From the NCBI GenBank assembly GCA_930367205.1, contig CAKNEZ010000002.1, positions 654,343 to 718,342 on the forward strand: a stretch of 64,000 nucleotides of DNA. Reading direction: 5' to 3'. Each line of letters begins with the position of its first letter. The stretch's first letter is position 1. The notes under the pieces were generated by a model. It had not been told where the DNA came from, did not search any database, and was given only the letters and a program-made list of their open reading frames with translations. The DNA is from Acanthosoma haemorrhoidale (Eukaryota; Arthropoda; Insecta; Hemiptera; Acanthosomatidae). Positions 10,680-21,005 of this stretch are shown one piece after another. The translations under genes and the position numbers were made by a program.

Positions 10680-11125
10680 TGTGATGAAATGGAATGCTTA
10701 ATATTCCATATGTTTAATTTATCATATGTTCAATTGTTCAAATTTATTTTCAACTCTGTCATTACTGTCTGTAGTTTATAATAAATAAAAGCCTAATTTC
10801 TGGTCTTAAATGTATTTATTATCAGTACAAATACAACAATTTTATTTATTATAGACTACAACAATTTCACTCTCAAACACAAGATTCCTCTTTTTCCGGG
10901 GGAGGGGAGGGTTTCAATGGCCTCAACTTCGCTTTCCTCTACAATCGATGGACATGTTCTGGTCGACCTCAAAATAAACGAACATATGTATCCTTCATGC
11001 AAATTAACAGTCATGAAAGGCCTTTGTGCTGAAGTATTGATTGGCTATGATATACTCGTGGAATATTCTGACGTTTTAATCTCTTTTGGTGGATCAAAGC
11101 CGCCACTCACTATATGTGCCTCTAC
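10680..11125 (+). mobile_element. Gypsy-A fragment: LTR plus deleted 5' internal region (copy A)
   Basis: 10,680-10,838 is a 159-bp LTR (TGTGATG to ACAACA) matching, in reverse complement, the LTRs of Gypsy-A at 13,763 and 17,607. Fifteen bases of leader follow, then the sequence jumps to the protease region (about 16,370-16,660 in Gypsy-A, plus sense here). Gag and its zinc knuckles are missing, and a short TTATAGAC-like microhomology lies at the joint. The protease frame (10,917-11,150) is open but lacks the DTG end. It stops where the Gypsy-C LTR begins. Confidence 0.88.
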
Positions 11126-12022
11126 TGTCAGAATGAAAGACATAGGTTGATTGAATATAAGTAATAATTTATTAACTATTAAATAAGTACATTTTAATCA
11201 AAAGTTATATAGGTTAGATTAATATTGTCAGCCGGCTTTGTTCATTTAATAGAGATAACCAAACCATATGACATCTCCGGTTTTTTTTTTTTTTTTTTTT
11301 TTTTCTTTTATTGTGATACATAGTTTTCTTTTAGATTTGCTGGCTGACGACTGATTCGTCCACTACGAGTTACATATGTGTCATTGTCATTATTGATATC
11401 TTCGCTCTGGCTTTGGTTCATTAATTACTGATCTGCTAGATCGGCTGTATTATTAACCTTACCATTATTATTTGGATTTTTCGAAATTTGTGATTTAATA
11501 TTTTCATCAAGTCTATATTCGTTACTTTCTATTTCGAATGGTAGGCTAGTATCATTTCTTAAGTGTATTATATTGCGCGTCAATAAGGAGCCTCCCTCTG
11601 TCTTAATTTGATAAGCCCTATTGTTTATGTTTCTATCTATTATTACAGCCCGATCCCACATTCCTTGTTTGTTTCTTACTCTAACATTTTCTCTTTTTTC
11701 GTATTTTTTCAAATCTTTGGCTCGTTGGTCATGAAAAATTTGTTGTTTCCTTTGTCTTTGTAACAATTCACCTTTTATATATGAATTTTCTTCACTTTTA
11801 AACTTTGGTATATCATATAGAACACCATTCACATTTTTACCTTGCATTATCACATTTGGAGAAGGTATTGTATTAGATATTGGTGTGTTGTTTAATTCTA
11901 GTATTGCTAAGTGCACATCTTTTTTATCAAAATGAGCTTTTCTAATTACATTTTTCACAGTTTGTATGTGCCGCTCCACCATTCCGTTACTTTGTGGATA
12001 TGTTGGACTCGACGTAACATGC
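11126..12022 (-). mobile_element. Gypsy-C 3' end: LTR and integrase C-terminus (copy A)
   Basis: 11,126-11,273 is a 148-bp LTR (TGTCAGAATG to CATATGACA) identical in position and near-identical in sequence to 58,508-58,655. A T-tract (A-rich polypurine on the sense strand) follows, then the C-terminal 185 codons of integrase (11,425-11,982) starting at the catalytic-glutamate region MVERHIQTVK. The copy ends at about 12,022, which is the end of the segmental duplication; sequence to 12,165 is unrelated to copy B. Confidence 0.9.
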
Positions 12023-12165
12023 TGTAAAATAGAGAAAGCTATTTTTTAATTAGCTAATCACAACTGGGGTTTTTCATGTCAAAGAAACTACTCCAGGGAA
12101 CAGACAGAATTAAACGTGTTGAGATGAAAAAAAATTAATAAAAATAATAGTGGGGTTAACGACTG

Positions 12166-12571
12166 AGTAGATATAAAAGGCGGTTTGAGTATGAGTAACG
12201 AGATGATGACCTTGAAGGGTGTCGTATGGCGTTATCTCGTGACCTTGAGGTTTGCCCATTCTCTGCAAGGCGAGGGGGGAGGAAATTCTGGGAATGGGTG
12301 TGTAATTTCGGGGAATTAGAGTGTCATTGGGGGGTGATAAGAGTTTATAAGTGTGCCAGGAGCCTCCAGATAGTTGATCTCAAAACATTGGAAAGAAGCA
12401 ACGTCGCATGGGGTGAGTCACTGTGACTCACTTAGTGCAGTCAGCTGGGGGGCTCGCCCCTGTGACGTACGGCCATTCAGTGATAAGAGTTCTCCTGTGA
12501 CGTAGCACAGCTGGGTCTAGGATGTGTCCCAATCATGGTTCCCATCCAAGCGCGGGTCTCTCATGGGCCAG
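12166..12571 (+). repeat. Polinton-type terminal repeat beside the ATPase gene
   Basis: Begins AGTAGATATAAAAGGCGG and aligns with 46,586-47,030 at roughly four bases in five by eye, with several indels. Homology starts abruptly at the AG, matching the 5'-AG termini known for Polintons. It leads into the packaging ATPase, while the 46,586 copy leads into the BIR gene, as expected for the two inverted ends of one element family seen in the same orientation. It contains a TATA box at the very end, an AP-1-like dyad and TGACGTA half-sites. No matching 6-bp target duplication can be tested, because the other end of this element is missing. Confidence 0.65.
12413..12431. promoter_or_regulatory. AP-1-like inverted pair in terminal repeat
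   Basis: GTGAGTCACTGTGACTCAC is a perfect inverted repeat holding two TGAGTCA sites, the AP-1 consensus. It is preserved exactly at 46,847-46,865 in the other terminal repeat although the flanks have diverged. GTGACGTA (CRE-like) motifs follow at about 12,461 and 12,494, with GATAAGA between them. Confidence 0.55.
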
Positions 12572-12684
12572 GTTATTTCTTGGAATCGTCTGTGTGTCTT
12601 TGTGACGTACATAGGGAGGTGTCTCGTTGGGGAGGTGATAAGAGTTGATGAGTGTGTCTTTAATGACCCCTGAGCTTTACTCAA

Positions 12685-12728
12685 TATATATTCATGCATA
12701 ATGTCGTCGTATGCATTCAGAATGAAAC
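12685..12728 (+). promoter_or_regulatory. Core promoter and leader of the packaging ATPase
   Basis: TATA-like ATATATA at 12,685-12,691, then CGTCGTATGCATTCAGA running directly into ATGAAACTAGTC. The leader matches that at 52,765-52,790 and 5,330-5,356 upstream of the polymerase-side genes. Confidence 0.5.
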
Positions 12729-13306
12729 TAGTCACACAAGAACAACGTTTTTCCACTGTCAACTTTTCTCCAGTTAAAGTTGATTCAGAAGGGAGACATA
12801 GTGCATTATTACCAAACACCATTCGATCATAAATTCGTGGGCCTAGCGGTTGTGGAAAGACTAATATTATTATTGCACTTTTATTAAATTCAAATGGTTT
12901 AAAATTTAAAAATGTTTACCTTTTTGAAAAAACATTACATCAACCTAAATACCAGTATTTAAAGAGTGTCATAAATCTTGTTCCTGAAATAGGATCATAT
13001 GAATTTGAAGATGCAAATGAATTGCCTCAGGAAGTTGAATCCGATTCGGTGTGTATATTCGATGACGTCACTATGGAAAATCAAGATGTAATTAAACGAT
13101 ACTTTAGTTATGGTCGTCATATGAACCTTGATTGTTTTTATTTAACACAAAGTTATGTTTGTATCCCAAGACTCCTTATCAGATGTAACATAAACTTTTT
13201 AATAGTATTTCCTCAAGATGGATTAAATTTGAAACATATTTACGAGGAGCATGTGAGCACTCCTGATTTAAGAGATGTGTTCATTATGTTGGAAAGAGCC
13301 TTTTAA
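12722..13306 (+). pseudogene. A32/FtsK-like DNA-packaging ATPase with one in-frame stop
   Basis: From ATG at 12,722 the frame runs about 195 codons to a TAA at 13,304, interrupted only by a TAA at 12,830-12,832. Walker A is GPSGCGKT (about 12,838-12,861). Walker B is the hydrophobic CIFDDV (about 13,051-13,068), followed by a LTQSY sensor-like segment typical of the A32 packaging ATPases of Polintons, adintoviruses and large DNA viruses, which drive genome entry into the capsid. It sits 150 bases inside a terminal repeat. The polymerase-bearing copies A and B lack this gene, so it probably marks the other end of the same element family. Confidence 0.82.
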
Positions 13307-13423
13307 TAACCTTGTAGTTGACAAGAGTAGGGATCTGAATAATGGGCGTTTTCGAAAAGGAATCGATACATTCATTGTGGATATATAAAGAGCATTGCGT
13401 GGTAGTAATTGTCATTAACAATC

Positions 13424-13762
13424 ATGGACCCAAAAGTCACTCGTGAGATTATAAAAACTAGTGAGATTTTGAAAAAAAAATTTCGATCATTCAAGCGTAC
13501 TGTCCAGGATGTTAAAAAAAGGTCGACAAGAATTTTTCACTCCCGTGTTCCATCCACTAGAAGACATTAAACAATCAGTAAAGTTGTTCCAGGCCACCCC
13601 CGCAGTGACACCAAGAATAGTAAAAAGGAGAGATACTAACGTTAAGGACAAAACACCTGATAAAAGTGGGGTGGAGTCTACTAGTATTTACAGGAAATCA
13701 ACATTATTGCCAAAAACAATGTCTCACTACAAAAGAGCTACATCAGTTTCATCCAATGATAC
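13424..13762 (+). pseudogene. Small basic protein downstream of the ATPase, frameshifted
   Basis: A TATA box (GATATATAAAGAG, 13,378-13,390) lies about 40 bases before the ATG at 13,424. The first 30 or so codons are lysine-rich and helical-looking (REIIKTSEILKKKF), then an A7 run (about 13,513) shifts the frame and the product continues as a basic protein (FFTPVFHPLED). The reading frame is cut by the Gypsy-A LTR at 13,763. Its place next to the packaging ATPase suggests a small virion or scaffold-type protein; I do not recognise the family. Confidence 0.45.
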
Positions 13763-13914
13763 TGTTGTATTTGTTAAAATACATTTAAGACCATAAATTA
13801 GGCTTTTGTTTATTATAAACTACAGACAGTAATGACAGAGTTGAAAATAAATTTGAACAATTGAACATATGATAAATTAAACATATGGAATATTAAGCAT
13901 TCCATTTCATCACA
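13763..13914 (-). repeat. Gypsy-A 3' LTR
   Basis: 152 bp, TG...CA ends. It lacks 8 bases present in the other LTR and has several substitutions, so the insertion is not recent. Confidence 0.85.
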
Positions 13915-13959
13915 TTCTCCCCCTCTATATTTTGAACTAAAACTTGGTTACATAATCCT

Positions 13960-16900
13960 TCAGATAAGCAGAAGGCTTGAGATTCGTCTAGGTCTTGAGG
14001 TTTCAGTGTAAGGTGAAGGTAGGTCGATTTGAACTTTCCGATTGATATTTCGAGGACTGGAGTTATTCAGATCTAGGGTGAACGGTAGACCTGCGTCAGC
14101 TCGACCAGTTCCAGCTCCTTCAGGGCTAGGTCGAATTTGAGACATTTCTCTTCGTTCTTCAATAAGTGGAGGGGCTTCAGCTTTTAGCAATAGATCCGTG
14201 TTCCCTCTAGGGGCAAGTTGTCGTAGAGAGACAGTTGATTCACTGCCATCTTTCCGCCTAATACATGCATATTGGGGGTTAGCTTCTAGAAGTTCTGCTT
14301 CTTCTACCAAGTCGTCATACTTCCTGGACCGTATGTTTCGTTTGATGAGTACTGGCCCAGGTGTGGTAAGCCAAGTAGGTAAAGCTTCTCCGTTTGAGGT
14401 TCGGCGAGGAAAACTAAAGAATCGTTCATGAGGAGTACAATTCGTGGCTGTGCATAACAAAGACCTAATGGAGTGAAGAGCTTCCGGGAGAACTTCTTCC
14501 CAATCGCGAGTCTGGTTGGAAAAAAAGTCTGGTGAGATTTTTCGTCTTGAGAGCTAGATTTATGGTTTTCCACAAGGTACTATTCAAACGCTCCACCTGT
14601 CCATTCCCTTGAGGATTATATGGCGTTGAGTTGCTAGTGGCTATTCCGTTGGAATGTAGGAATGATATTAATTCTCGTGAAATAAAGGAGGAACCTCTGT
14701 CCGAGTGCATATAAGCTGGAGTCCCAAAAAGCATAAAAAGATCTGTAAAACATTTTATAACAGTGCCAGAGGTTGTGTCTTTACAAGCGTAGGCGAATGG
14801 GAATCTAGAATATTCATCTATGATGGTCAGAATGTAGTAATTCCTCGTCTTCGAGGGGATTGGACCCTTGAAGTCTACATTTATTCGTTCAAAAGGAATA
14901 GTTGCTTTGATGAGAGTACCTTAAGATTTGTGAAAACGGGGTTTGACTTCGGCACAAACCGAACAAGTTGAGTTGACCCTTCTAACATCTTCAACTGAAA
15001 ATGGGAGATTCCTGCACCGCAGCCAGTGAACCATTCTGGTGATACCGGGATGGTTGAGAGATCGATGCAACTCCAACAGTCGATCATTGGAGATGGAGCT
15101 ACAAACTCTAGATAGGGCATCAGCCTTCGTGTTTTCTCTTCCAGGGCGGTAGGTTATATCGAATTGGAAAGGAGCCAATTCAAGTCGCCAATGTAGAATT
15201 TTATCATTTTTTATTTTTCTTGAGTGTTTTTGATTGAATACGAAAGAGAGTGCTTGTTGATCAGTTAGTAGTTGAAAATGTCTACCCAAAAGAAAAGATC
15301 TCCATTTCTTGAGAGATTCCACAATTGCAGCTGCTTCCTTCTCGATCGCAGGGTGTGCACGTTCAGACTTAGTGAGTGTCCGTGAGAAGAACGCCACAGG
15401 CCGACCACCCTGACTCAAAGTTGCGGCCAAGGCGACGTCTGAAGCATCTGTCTCTACTACCATATGTTCATTGTCATTCATTTTGGTAACTGCAGCTTCA
15501 GCAATACTTAGTTTTAGGTTTTCAAAATCTTTAGTAGTTTGATGATCCAGAGGGAAGGTCTTAGAGTCGGTCAGTGATCTAATTTTATCAGAATAATGTG
15601 CAATCCATTTCGAGTAGTGAGCAAAGAGCCCTAGAGCACGCTTCAGTGATGCAGCGTTATGAGGAGGTGGCATTTCCAATAGGGGTTTGAGGTGCTCTGG
15701 ATCCGGTCGGATATCGTTATGAGATACCAAGTGCCCAAGCAAATGTATGGAAGTCAGGTTGGATTTGCTTTTTCTTTCGTTGATTTTGAGATTGTGTTTG
15801 TCAAGAGCTGCAAGGAGTCGAGAGAGATTCAGATCATGGTCATTTTTATCGTGCCCACATACAGTTATGTCATCCAAGTACGAAAACACTCCAATTAACT
15901 TCTCTTGTGTTATAACCTTGTCAATAACTCGCTGGAAACAGGCGACACCATTTGTCACCCCAAAAGGGATTCGGTTGAATTGGTAAAGTTTTCCCGCAGC
16001 CTCGAAAGCCGTAAAAGGTTTTTCTTCTTCCAAAATGGGTACCTGGTGGTATGCTGACTGAAGGTCAATCGTGCTGAATATTTTGTAGGCAGCAACTTTC
16101 CTAACCAAATCATCGATGTTTGGGAGCGGATATGCGTCAAGAAACGTGAATTTATTTATTGTCTGCGAGTAGTCTATTACCATGCGTTTTCTGTGGTGTT
16201 CACTTTCAGTAACTAGTACCTGAGCCCTCCAAGGAGAGTTGCTTTCCTCAATCACCCCCTCAGACAGAAGTTTGGACGTTTCATCGTGTATGAACAAGAG
16301 GTCAGCCTCAGTGTATCGCCTGGACTTTGTGGCAATAGGCTTGCAGTCTGCTGATAGATTACCAAATAAGCGAGGAGGTTCCACAGAGGCACCAGTAGAG
16401 GCACATATAGTGAGTGGGGGCTTTGATCCACCAAAAGAGATTGAAACGTCAGAATATTCCACGAGTATATCATGGCCAATCAATACTTCAGCACAAAGGC
16501 CTTTCATGGCTGTTAATTTGCATGAAGGATACATATGTTCGTTTAGTTTGAGGTCGACCAGAACATGTCCTTCGATTGTAGAGGAAAGCGAAGTTGAGGC
16601 CATTGAAACCCTCCCCTCCCCCGCAAAAAGAGGAATCTTGTGTTTGAGAGTGAAATTGTGGTCTATAAAGCTAGAAGAGCTTCCAGTGTCAATCAAGCAG
16701 TGAGCACGAGTGTTATTGATTTCTACTGGAATGATTGCCCGACTCAGCAGATTTAAATGTTCCTTGTTGACTGTCGCAATGACGGAAGCGGCAACTTTAG
16801 TGCTAGCACTTTTTCTACATACTTTAGCATAATGCCCCTTGATACCACATTTTCCACATTCAGCGTCTCGTGCAGGACATTTAGGGCGGGGATGTTTGTC

Positions 16901-16960
16901 AAAACCGCAAAAATAGCATTTATCACCCGATTTAAAGAACTTGGTATTACTTGAATAGAG
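13960..16960 (-). pseudogene. Gypsy-A pol (zinc knuckles, protease, RT, RNase H, integrase)
   Basis: Reading on the minus strand from about 16,960: two CCHC-type knuckles (CYFCG and CGKCG motifs), protease active site DTGSS at 16,690, RT with FSTIDLQSAYHQ and the catalytic YLDD (about 15,880), RNase H VVETDASD (about 15,470) and the integrase HHCC domain, all in one 591-codon frame (14,921-16,696). A TAA at about 14,919 ends it where the nested copy at 36.8 kb has glutamine. The integrase core continues with HSDRGSSF and NPQGNGQVERLN (14,590-14,700). A shift near 14,500 moves to the C-terminal frame (13,960-14,460). The knuckles are +1 relative to gag, which could be programmed frameshifting or an indel. 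Confidence 0.9.
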
Positions 16961-17576
16961 TAGTGTCCGTTTTCTGTGCAGGAGCAGCTTCCTGAGACGA
17001 AATAGGGGTGCAGCTAGCGCTAGAGTAACTGCTTAAGGGTTGCATGTTCCCCTCAGCCTGTTTTTGAGCTGCCTCCAACGAGAGGGCCTGGTTGATAGCG
17101 TCGTCCAAACCTAAGGTGTCATTTTCTAACAAACGCTGACGAATCTGAGCGGACAGCAGGCCATTGATGAATGCGTCACGGATATATTGATTTTTGTGAT
17201 CCATGGCACTTACAGCCTTAAAGTCGCAATCCTTGCTAAGGATTTTCAAGGTTTGAATATATTGGTCGATTGACTCAGTAGGTAGTTGTTTCCGAACTGC
17301 TAAAATATGTCGAGCATAAACTTCGCTCTTTCTTTTGACAAATACGGAGTTCAAAGTATCTACAACGTCAGCATAAGAATTACAGTCGCTGACTAGTTTA
17401 TATACGTCATAGGATAGGAAATTAGTGATTACCTTAAGCTTATCTTCATCATTGAAATGTTTCGTTGTAGCATCGACGAAGTTTTGAAACGTCTTCAGCC
17501 AATGGGTCCACTCTTTAGCGGCAGTCGGAGAGTCGGGTTTTCCATCAAAGCGGCTTGGCTTGAGAAACTTGTCCAT
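16947..17576 (-). CDS. Gypsy-A gag
   Basis: A 209-codon intact frame starting MDKFLKPSRF, 31 bases after the 5' LTR. The central region (W-x-x-WLKTFQNF, then repeated helical segments ending in QRLLENDTL) has the layout of retrotransposon capsid (Gag CA) proteins, which assemble the particle in which reverse transcription occurs. The frame ends at a TAA (16,947) just before two zinc knuckles encoded in the +1 frame, which join the pol frame. Length and start fit other compact gypsy gags. It is the best preserved gag in the window. Confidence 0.8.
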   Translation of the reverse strand: MDKFLKPSRFDGKPDSPTAAKEWTHWLKTFQNFVDATTKHFNDEDKLKVITNFLSYDVYKLVSDCNSYADVVDTLNSVFVKRKSEVYARHILAVRKQLPTESIDQYIQTLKILSKDCDFKAVSAMDHKNQYIRDAFINGLLSAQIRQRLLENDTLGLDDAINQALSLEAAQKQAEGNMQPLSSYSSASCTPISSQEAAPAQKTDTTLFK

Positions 17577-17606
17577 TGTGGTTTGATTGTATATAATAAA
17601 TAAAAT

Positions 17607-17765
17607 TGTTGTATTTGTACTGATAATAAATACATTTAAGACCAGAAATTAGGCTTTTATTTATTATAAACTACAGACAGTAATGACAGAGTTGAAAATA
17701 AATTTGAACAATTGAACATATGATAAATTAAACATATGGAATATTAAGCATTCCATTTCATCACA
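17607..17765 (-). repeat. Gypsy-A 5' LTR
   Basis: 159 bp, TG...CA ends, near-identical to 10,680-10,838 in reverse complement. AATAAA-type motifs lie in the U3/R region. Confidence 0.88.
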
Positions 17766-18208
17766 GTCACATATTGTTGAAGCCACATATCAATGTTATT
17801 AATTTAAAAGATCTCTCAACTCGTCGTCGTTAACTGTAACAAGACAATCTTTGGATTAAGGGGAAACGAACATGAAGTTGTGAAAACGACAAATTTTTAG
17901 GTAAGTATGATTTCGTACTTAAAATAGTATACTTTTTGATAAGTAGAAGAGTTCACGATTGAAAAAGTTGGTATAATCTTAATGTCATTCTTAGAGGGCC
18001 CGTAAATTTGGGTTCCGAATTGGTTTCAGTAGAAGTTAGTAATCTGCTAGTTTTTGGGACAAGGGATTGGGTCTGATAGTCTCTAATCCGTAATTCCTAA
18101 ACTTTAAACGGAATCACTTTGATGTTGTCGTTTCCAGGTCGTGCACAATAAGTCAAGTCATTTTGAAGTCATAGAGAAACTTTAGTTGGGTATTTTGTTA
18201 CTAATTCA
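17766..18208. other. No recognisable gene
   Basis: Unique-looking AT-rich sequence. I see no domain, repeat or RNA gene. Confidence 0.5.
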
Positions 18209-18430
18209 TTATTTGTTGAATATAACCAGAGACGAAATGCCTCTTTGATCTATTCCACAGGTCAGAGGGAAGAGGTTAGAGAAGCTATCACCCACTCGTC
18301 GTACACTAAGCGTTCTGTCCTTCAGGAATAAAACCGACATGGTACATAGCTGCTCAGGGTACCCCCAGTCACAGAGATGTCGGCACAGGATCTCGTAGGA
18401 CGCAGAGCCGAAAGGCGCGCAGAGCAATCT
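18209..18430 (-). pseudogene. Non-LTR reverse transcriptase fragment
   Basis: A 72-codon frame containing FLKDRTLSVRRVGDSFSN followed by LTCGIDQRG, a degraded version of the G-x-PQG-x-x-x-SP block that precedes the catalytic site in non-LTR (Jockey/CR1-group) reverse transcriptases. Both sides lack further homology, so this is a short relic. It is distinct from the LINE copies at 25-27 kb and 40-43 kb. Confidence 0.45.
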
Positions 18431-19285
18431 TTGGTCTGTGAATTCACAAGCGTGCGTTCTGTACGCAGATCATGAAACTCTGCCTGATACAATTTTCCGA
18501 ACAGAACTATTTCTGGCAGTTAAGGGTAATTTTGAATCTTCCCTAAGTTATGGGTGTAGTACCATTGAGTGGAAAATATCTCAAGGAATTTACTAGTTTT
18601 CTTGAGAAGCTTCCAAAACTTGCGAGACATTACTCCTGAAGTCTTCCAATCCCTATCAAGAAATAATCAAGAAATGAGCTTGTGTTGTGAGGAAGTCGAC
18701 AAACTTTTCATGGTTTGATGATTTCTTCGTTGATCAAAACTTGGCCGGTGGTCAGACGTTACAAAGTTCAGTTACAATTATTTATCCTGAGCATTTTTTT
18801 TGTGAACAGGATGTCTAGAGTAGGTGCAACTTGCTCTTCTGTGTGAAAATGTGACATTCTGAGGGTGGACGATGTCAAAGGCTTCATTACCAATAGACTC
18901 CCAGCTGCTTTGACGTTGGTGTTCCTTGTTCATTTAGATATTCAGCAACAAAATGCCTGTTCATTTAAGCCCATATAGTAGAGCTAAAGACTCAGCCGCA
19001 AGAACCCTCAGTCACTTATACAAGGTGGTGAGATAAATAGGTTTCCTCAGGTTTATATCCACCGTTAAATGGTGGAGCCTCACATCAGTAGTACGTGTCG
19101 GGACCTATTTCATCAAAGCCATTAGAGCTCCAGAGAAGACATCGTCAGATGAACAGAATATGAGTATTGTGGCCACCTCTTACTTATGAATACTCAAAAG
19201 TTCCTCTCTTCTCGTATCTATTTCATCAAATGAATATCAGAAAATATGTATTTATGTTTCAATATGTTTAATAAAGGCTATGGAG
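18431..19285. other. No recognisable gene
   Basis: No long frame, domain or repeat family noticed. An AATAAAGGC at about 19,271 directly precedes the LTR-like block. Confidence 0.5.
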
Positions 19286-19289
19286 TCAT

Positions 19290-20040
19290 TAAAAGTGGGG
19301 GAGGAACTAGTGGGGGAAACAGCCGCAGGTGGGGACCCATCCTCACCACTGCTGGCCGGCTATATAAGCCCCGGTATTAGACCGTGTTAGCATAACGAAC
19401 AGGACCGTCACTTGGAACACTACTCTCTCCTCTCTCTCTGCACTGGCGCTTGCTATTCTACTGAAACCATGGTCTTCTCATTCAACTACCTAAGCATCTC
19501 TCTTTACTAACCTCGCTATGTTTTAGTCCGGCGTTGTCAGACCCCACACCTTCCTAGTGGAAATCTTTGCCTTCGTCTCGCTAAAACTAGCACCTCCTTG
19601 GGAGAGACCTCTCCCTCGCGGACGACGGTTGCCGTGGCCCTGCAAACTTACCAGTAGCGTCTCCCACGGCAATCCAGTCTGCTTCTCTCCGGTTCACACT
19701 CACCTTTGGGATCCGGACGGTTTTCGCCTATCCTTAGACACCGAGTGGGAATTCGTGGTCATTCGAAGACCACATAAACTACCTATAAACCTACCCTGTT
19801 CCTCTTCTCCTGAGCATAGTGCTTTGTCGGGGCACACCTTATAAGATCTTATGGAGTGAGATCAAAACGAATTAGGCTGCCCACCGACTAGGCTGCCAGC
19901 CAGGGTGAAAGACCACAGGTCCGCCCGCCTTATCTCTTTCTTGGCGCTCGCCGGACGGCGGCTAAGAGGTTGTAGTAACCCTAGCTCGCGGCGGGCGTCT
20001 CCTCCCTACTTTGGGGATACTCAGTTATCTGACCCCGACA
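19290..20040 (+). mobile_element. LTR-D family LTR-like sequence (copy at 19.3 kb)
   Basis: A GC-richer block with GGCTATATAAGCC (TATA box, 19,359-19,371), a CT-rich tract near 19,420-19,440, the TTTGTCGGGGCACACC stretch near 19,825, and GC-rich sequence with CGCTCGCCGGAC to about 20,000. It aligns throughout with the reverse complement of 30,700-31,540. TATA box, pyrimidine tract and lack of coding fit an LTR with its leader. No internal genes follow, so it is a solo or truncated LTR. Boundaries are approximate. Confidence 0.5.
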
Positions 20041-20384
20041 ATGGGATATGACTGAATCAGCGAATAGGCTGTGAAGTCAGGACATTAATTTTCTGATCAT
20101 GGCCTCGAAAATCGGGGCTATTTATGGAGAGTGACCGTGAAAATTTTTTTATGGTTCTCTGACGAAGACGTGGAGTTCATCGAAGAGATTAGGAGTCCCA
20201 GGGAGGGCAATGCTATCGTTGCCTGGAGGTCGGGCACTCAGCATATTTCGAATAATACAATTTAGTTTATAATTTATGTGAAAATATTAAAAGTGCAAAA
20301 ATCAATTTTTTTTTTTTAAAGAAATGGTTTATATTCTTTGGATAGAATAATTTAAAACTCGATGTAGATAATTGATAATTAACA

Positions 20385-20996
20385 GTGTGGCCTAGTGTTG
20401 AGGGTTTGCCTATTCGCGCCGCAAATTACAGGACAGAGTTAATCATAGATTTTTATCAAGGCCTTTTTCAATTTGTTGTATTTTTTAATAAAACAAATGA
20501 ATATAAATATCCTTCATCAACAATTCTTCTAAAATTATTTATTTTTAAGTTTTCAGACAGATATAAAAAACAAAACTTAATAGGAACAGGGAACAATATA
20601 ACATTTTAATACAAGAAGAAAAATGATTCGTTTTGAAATTAACTTACCTTTAACTTCATTTCGTCACATTTCAAATTATATTAATAAACAAATATTTTCT
20701 GCAATTAATGGCTTAAATACAGTTTTATAACAAAAACTACTGTTGTAACTGCTCAAAATAATTACTATTTAATTGAAAAATAATTACTAAACAATAGGCA
20801 TGAGTAACAAAATAATTCAAGAATAAATTTTTTCAATTAAATTATTAATGGAGTCATTCATTCTTCTAATTTTTTTTTTTACCTCAGATCGCCTGAAAAG
20901 TTAATAAAAATATAATTTTATTTATATTATTAGAGATTAATATAGTAAATACTAAATTTTAATAGGTGAAGTACATTATATTCTGGGTTCGAATCC
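20385..20996 (+). repeat. tRNA-derived SINE remnant split by an insertion
   Basis: GTGTGGCCTAGTGTTGAGGG (20,385-20,404) matches a Pol III A box and its SINE-head context. CTGGGTTCGAATCC (20,983-20,996) is a perfect B box. In a tRNA-derived SINE they lie about 35-45 bases apart; here about 580 AT-rich bases separate them, suggesting an insertion inside the SINE. The inserted stretch shows no genes. Confidence 0.35.
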
Positions 20997-21005
20997 TTAC
21001 TCCCC

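Larger units (their letters stand above)
1..12022. repeat. Segmental duplication, copy A
   Basis: The sequence from base 1 matches 47,395 onward nearly base for base and in the same orientation until about 12,022, where identity with 59,402 stops abruptly. The shared block includes the Polinton-like genes, the R1-like LINE with its target-site duplication, an LTR-like sequence, a Gypsy-A fragment and the start of Gypsy-C, all joined at identical breakpoints. Independent transpositions would not give identical nested junctions, so one event copied the whole nest. Differences are scattered substitutions and small indels, including a 46-bp deletion in the capsid gene and about 60 extra bases near 5,650 in this copy. 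The left end is outside the window. Confidence 0.93.
13763..17765 (-). mobile_element. Ty3/gypsy LTR retrotransposon Gypsy-A, copy 1
   Basis: About 4.0 kb between two related LTRs, all genes on the minus strand in the order gag, zinc knuckle/protease, reverse transcriptase, RNase H, integrase. A polypurine tract (AGAGGGGGAGAA on the sense strand) abuts the 3' LTR. The leader after the 5' LTR does not begin TGG, so I cannot name a tRNA primer. Flanks GATAC (left) and GTCAC (right) are not a target-site duplication, and the left flank is Polinton sequence whereas the right flank is not, so a rearrangement probably replaced one side. Confidence 0.92.

Noticed and set aside
12023..12165. Possible third Polinton fragment between Gypsy-C and the terminal repeat
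   Set aside because: TTTTTAATTAGCTAATCA resembles the intron acceptor region at 6,300, but the match is short and does not extend.
19557..19844. 95-codon frame in GC-rich DNA
   Set aside because: Lies wholly within the LTR-D sequence; GC-rich DNA has few stops and no domain is seen.
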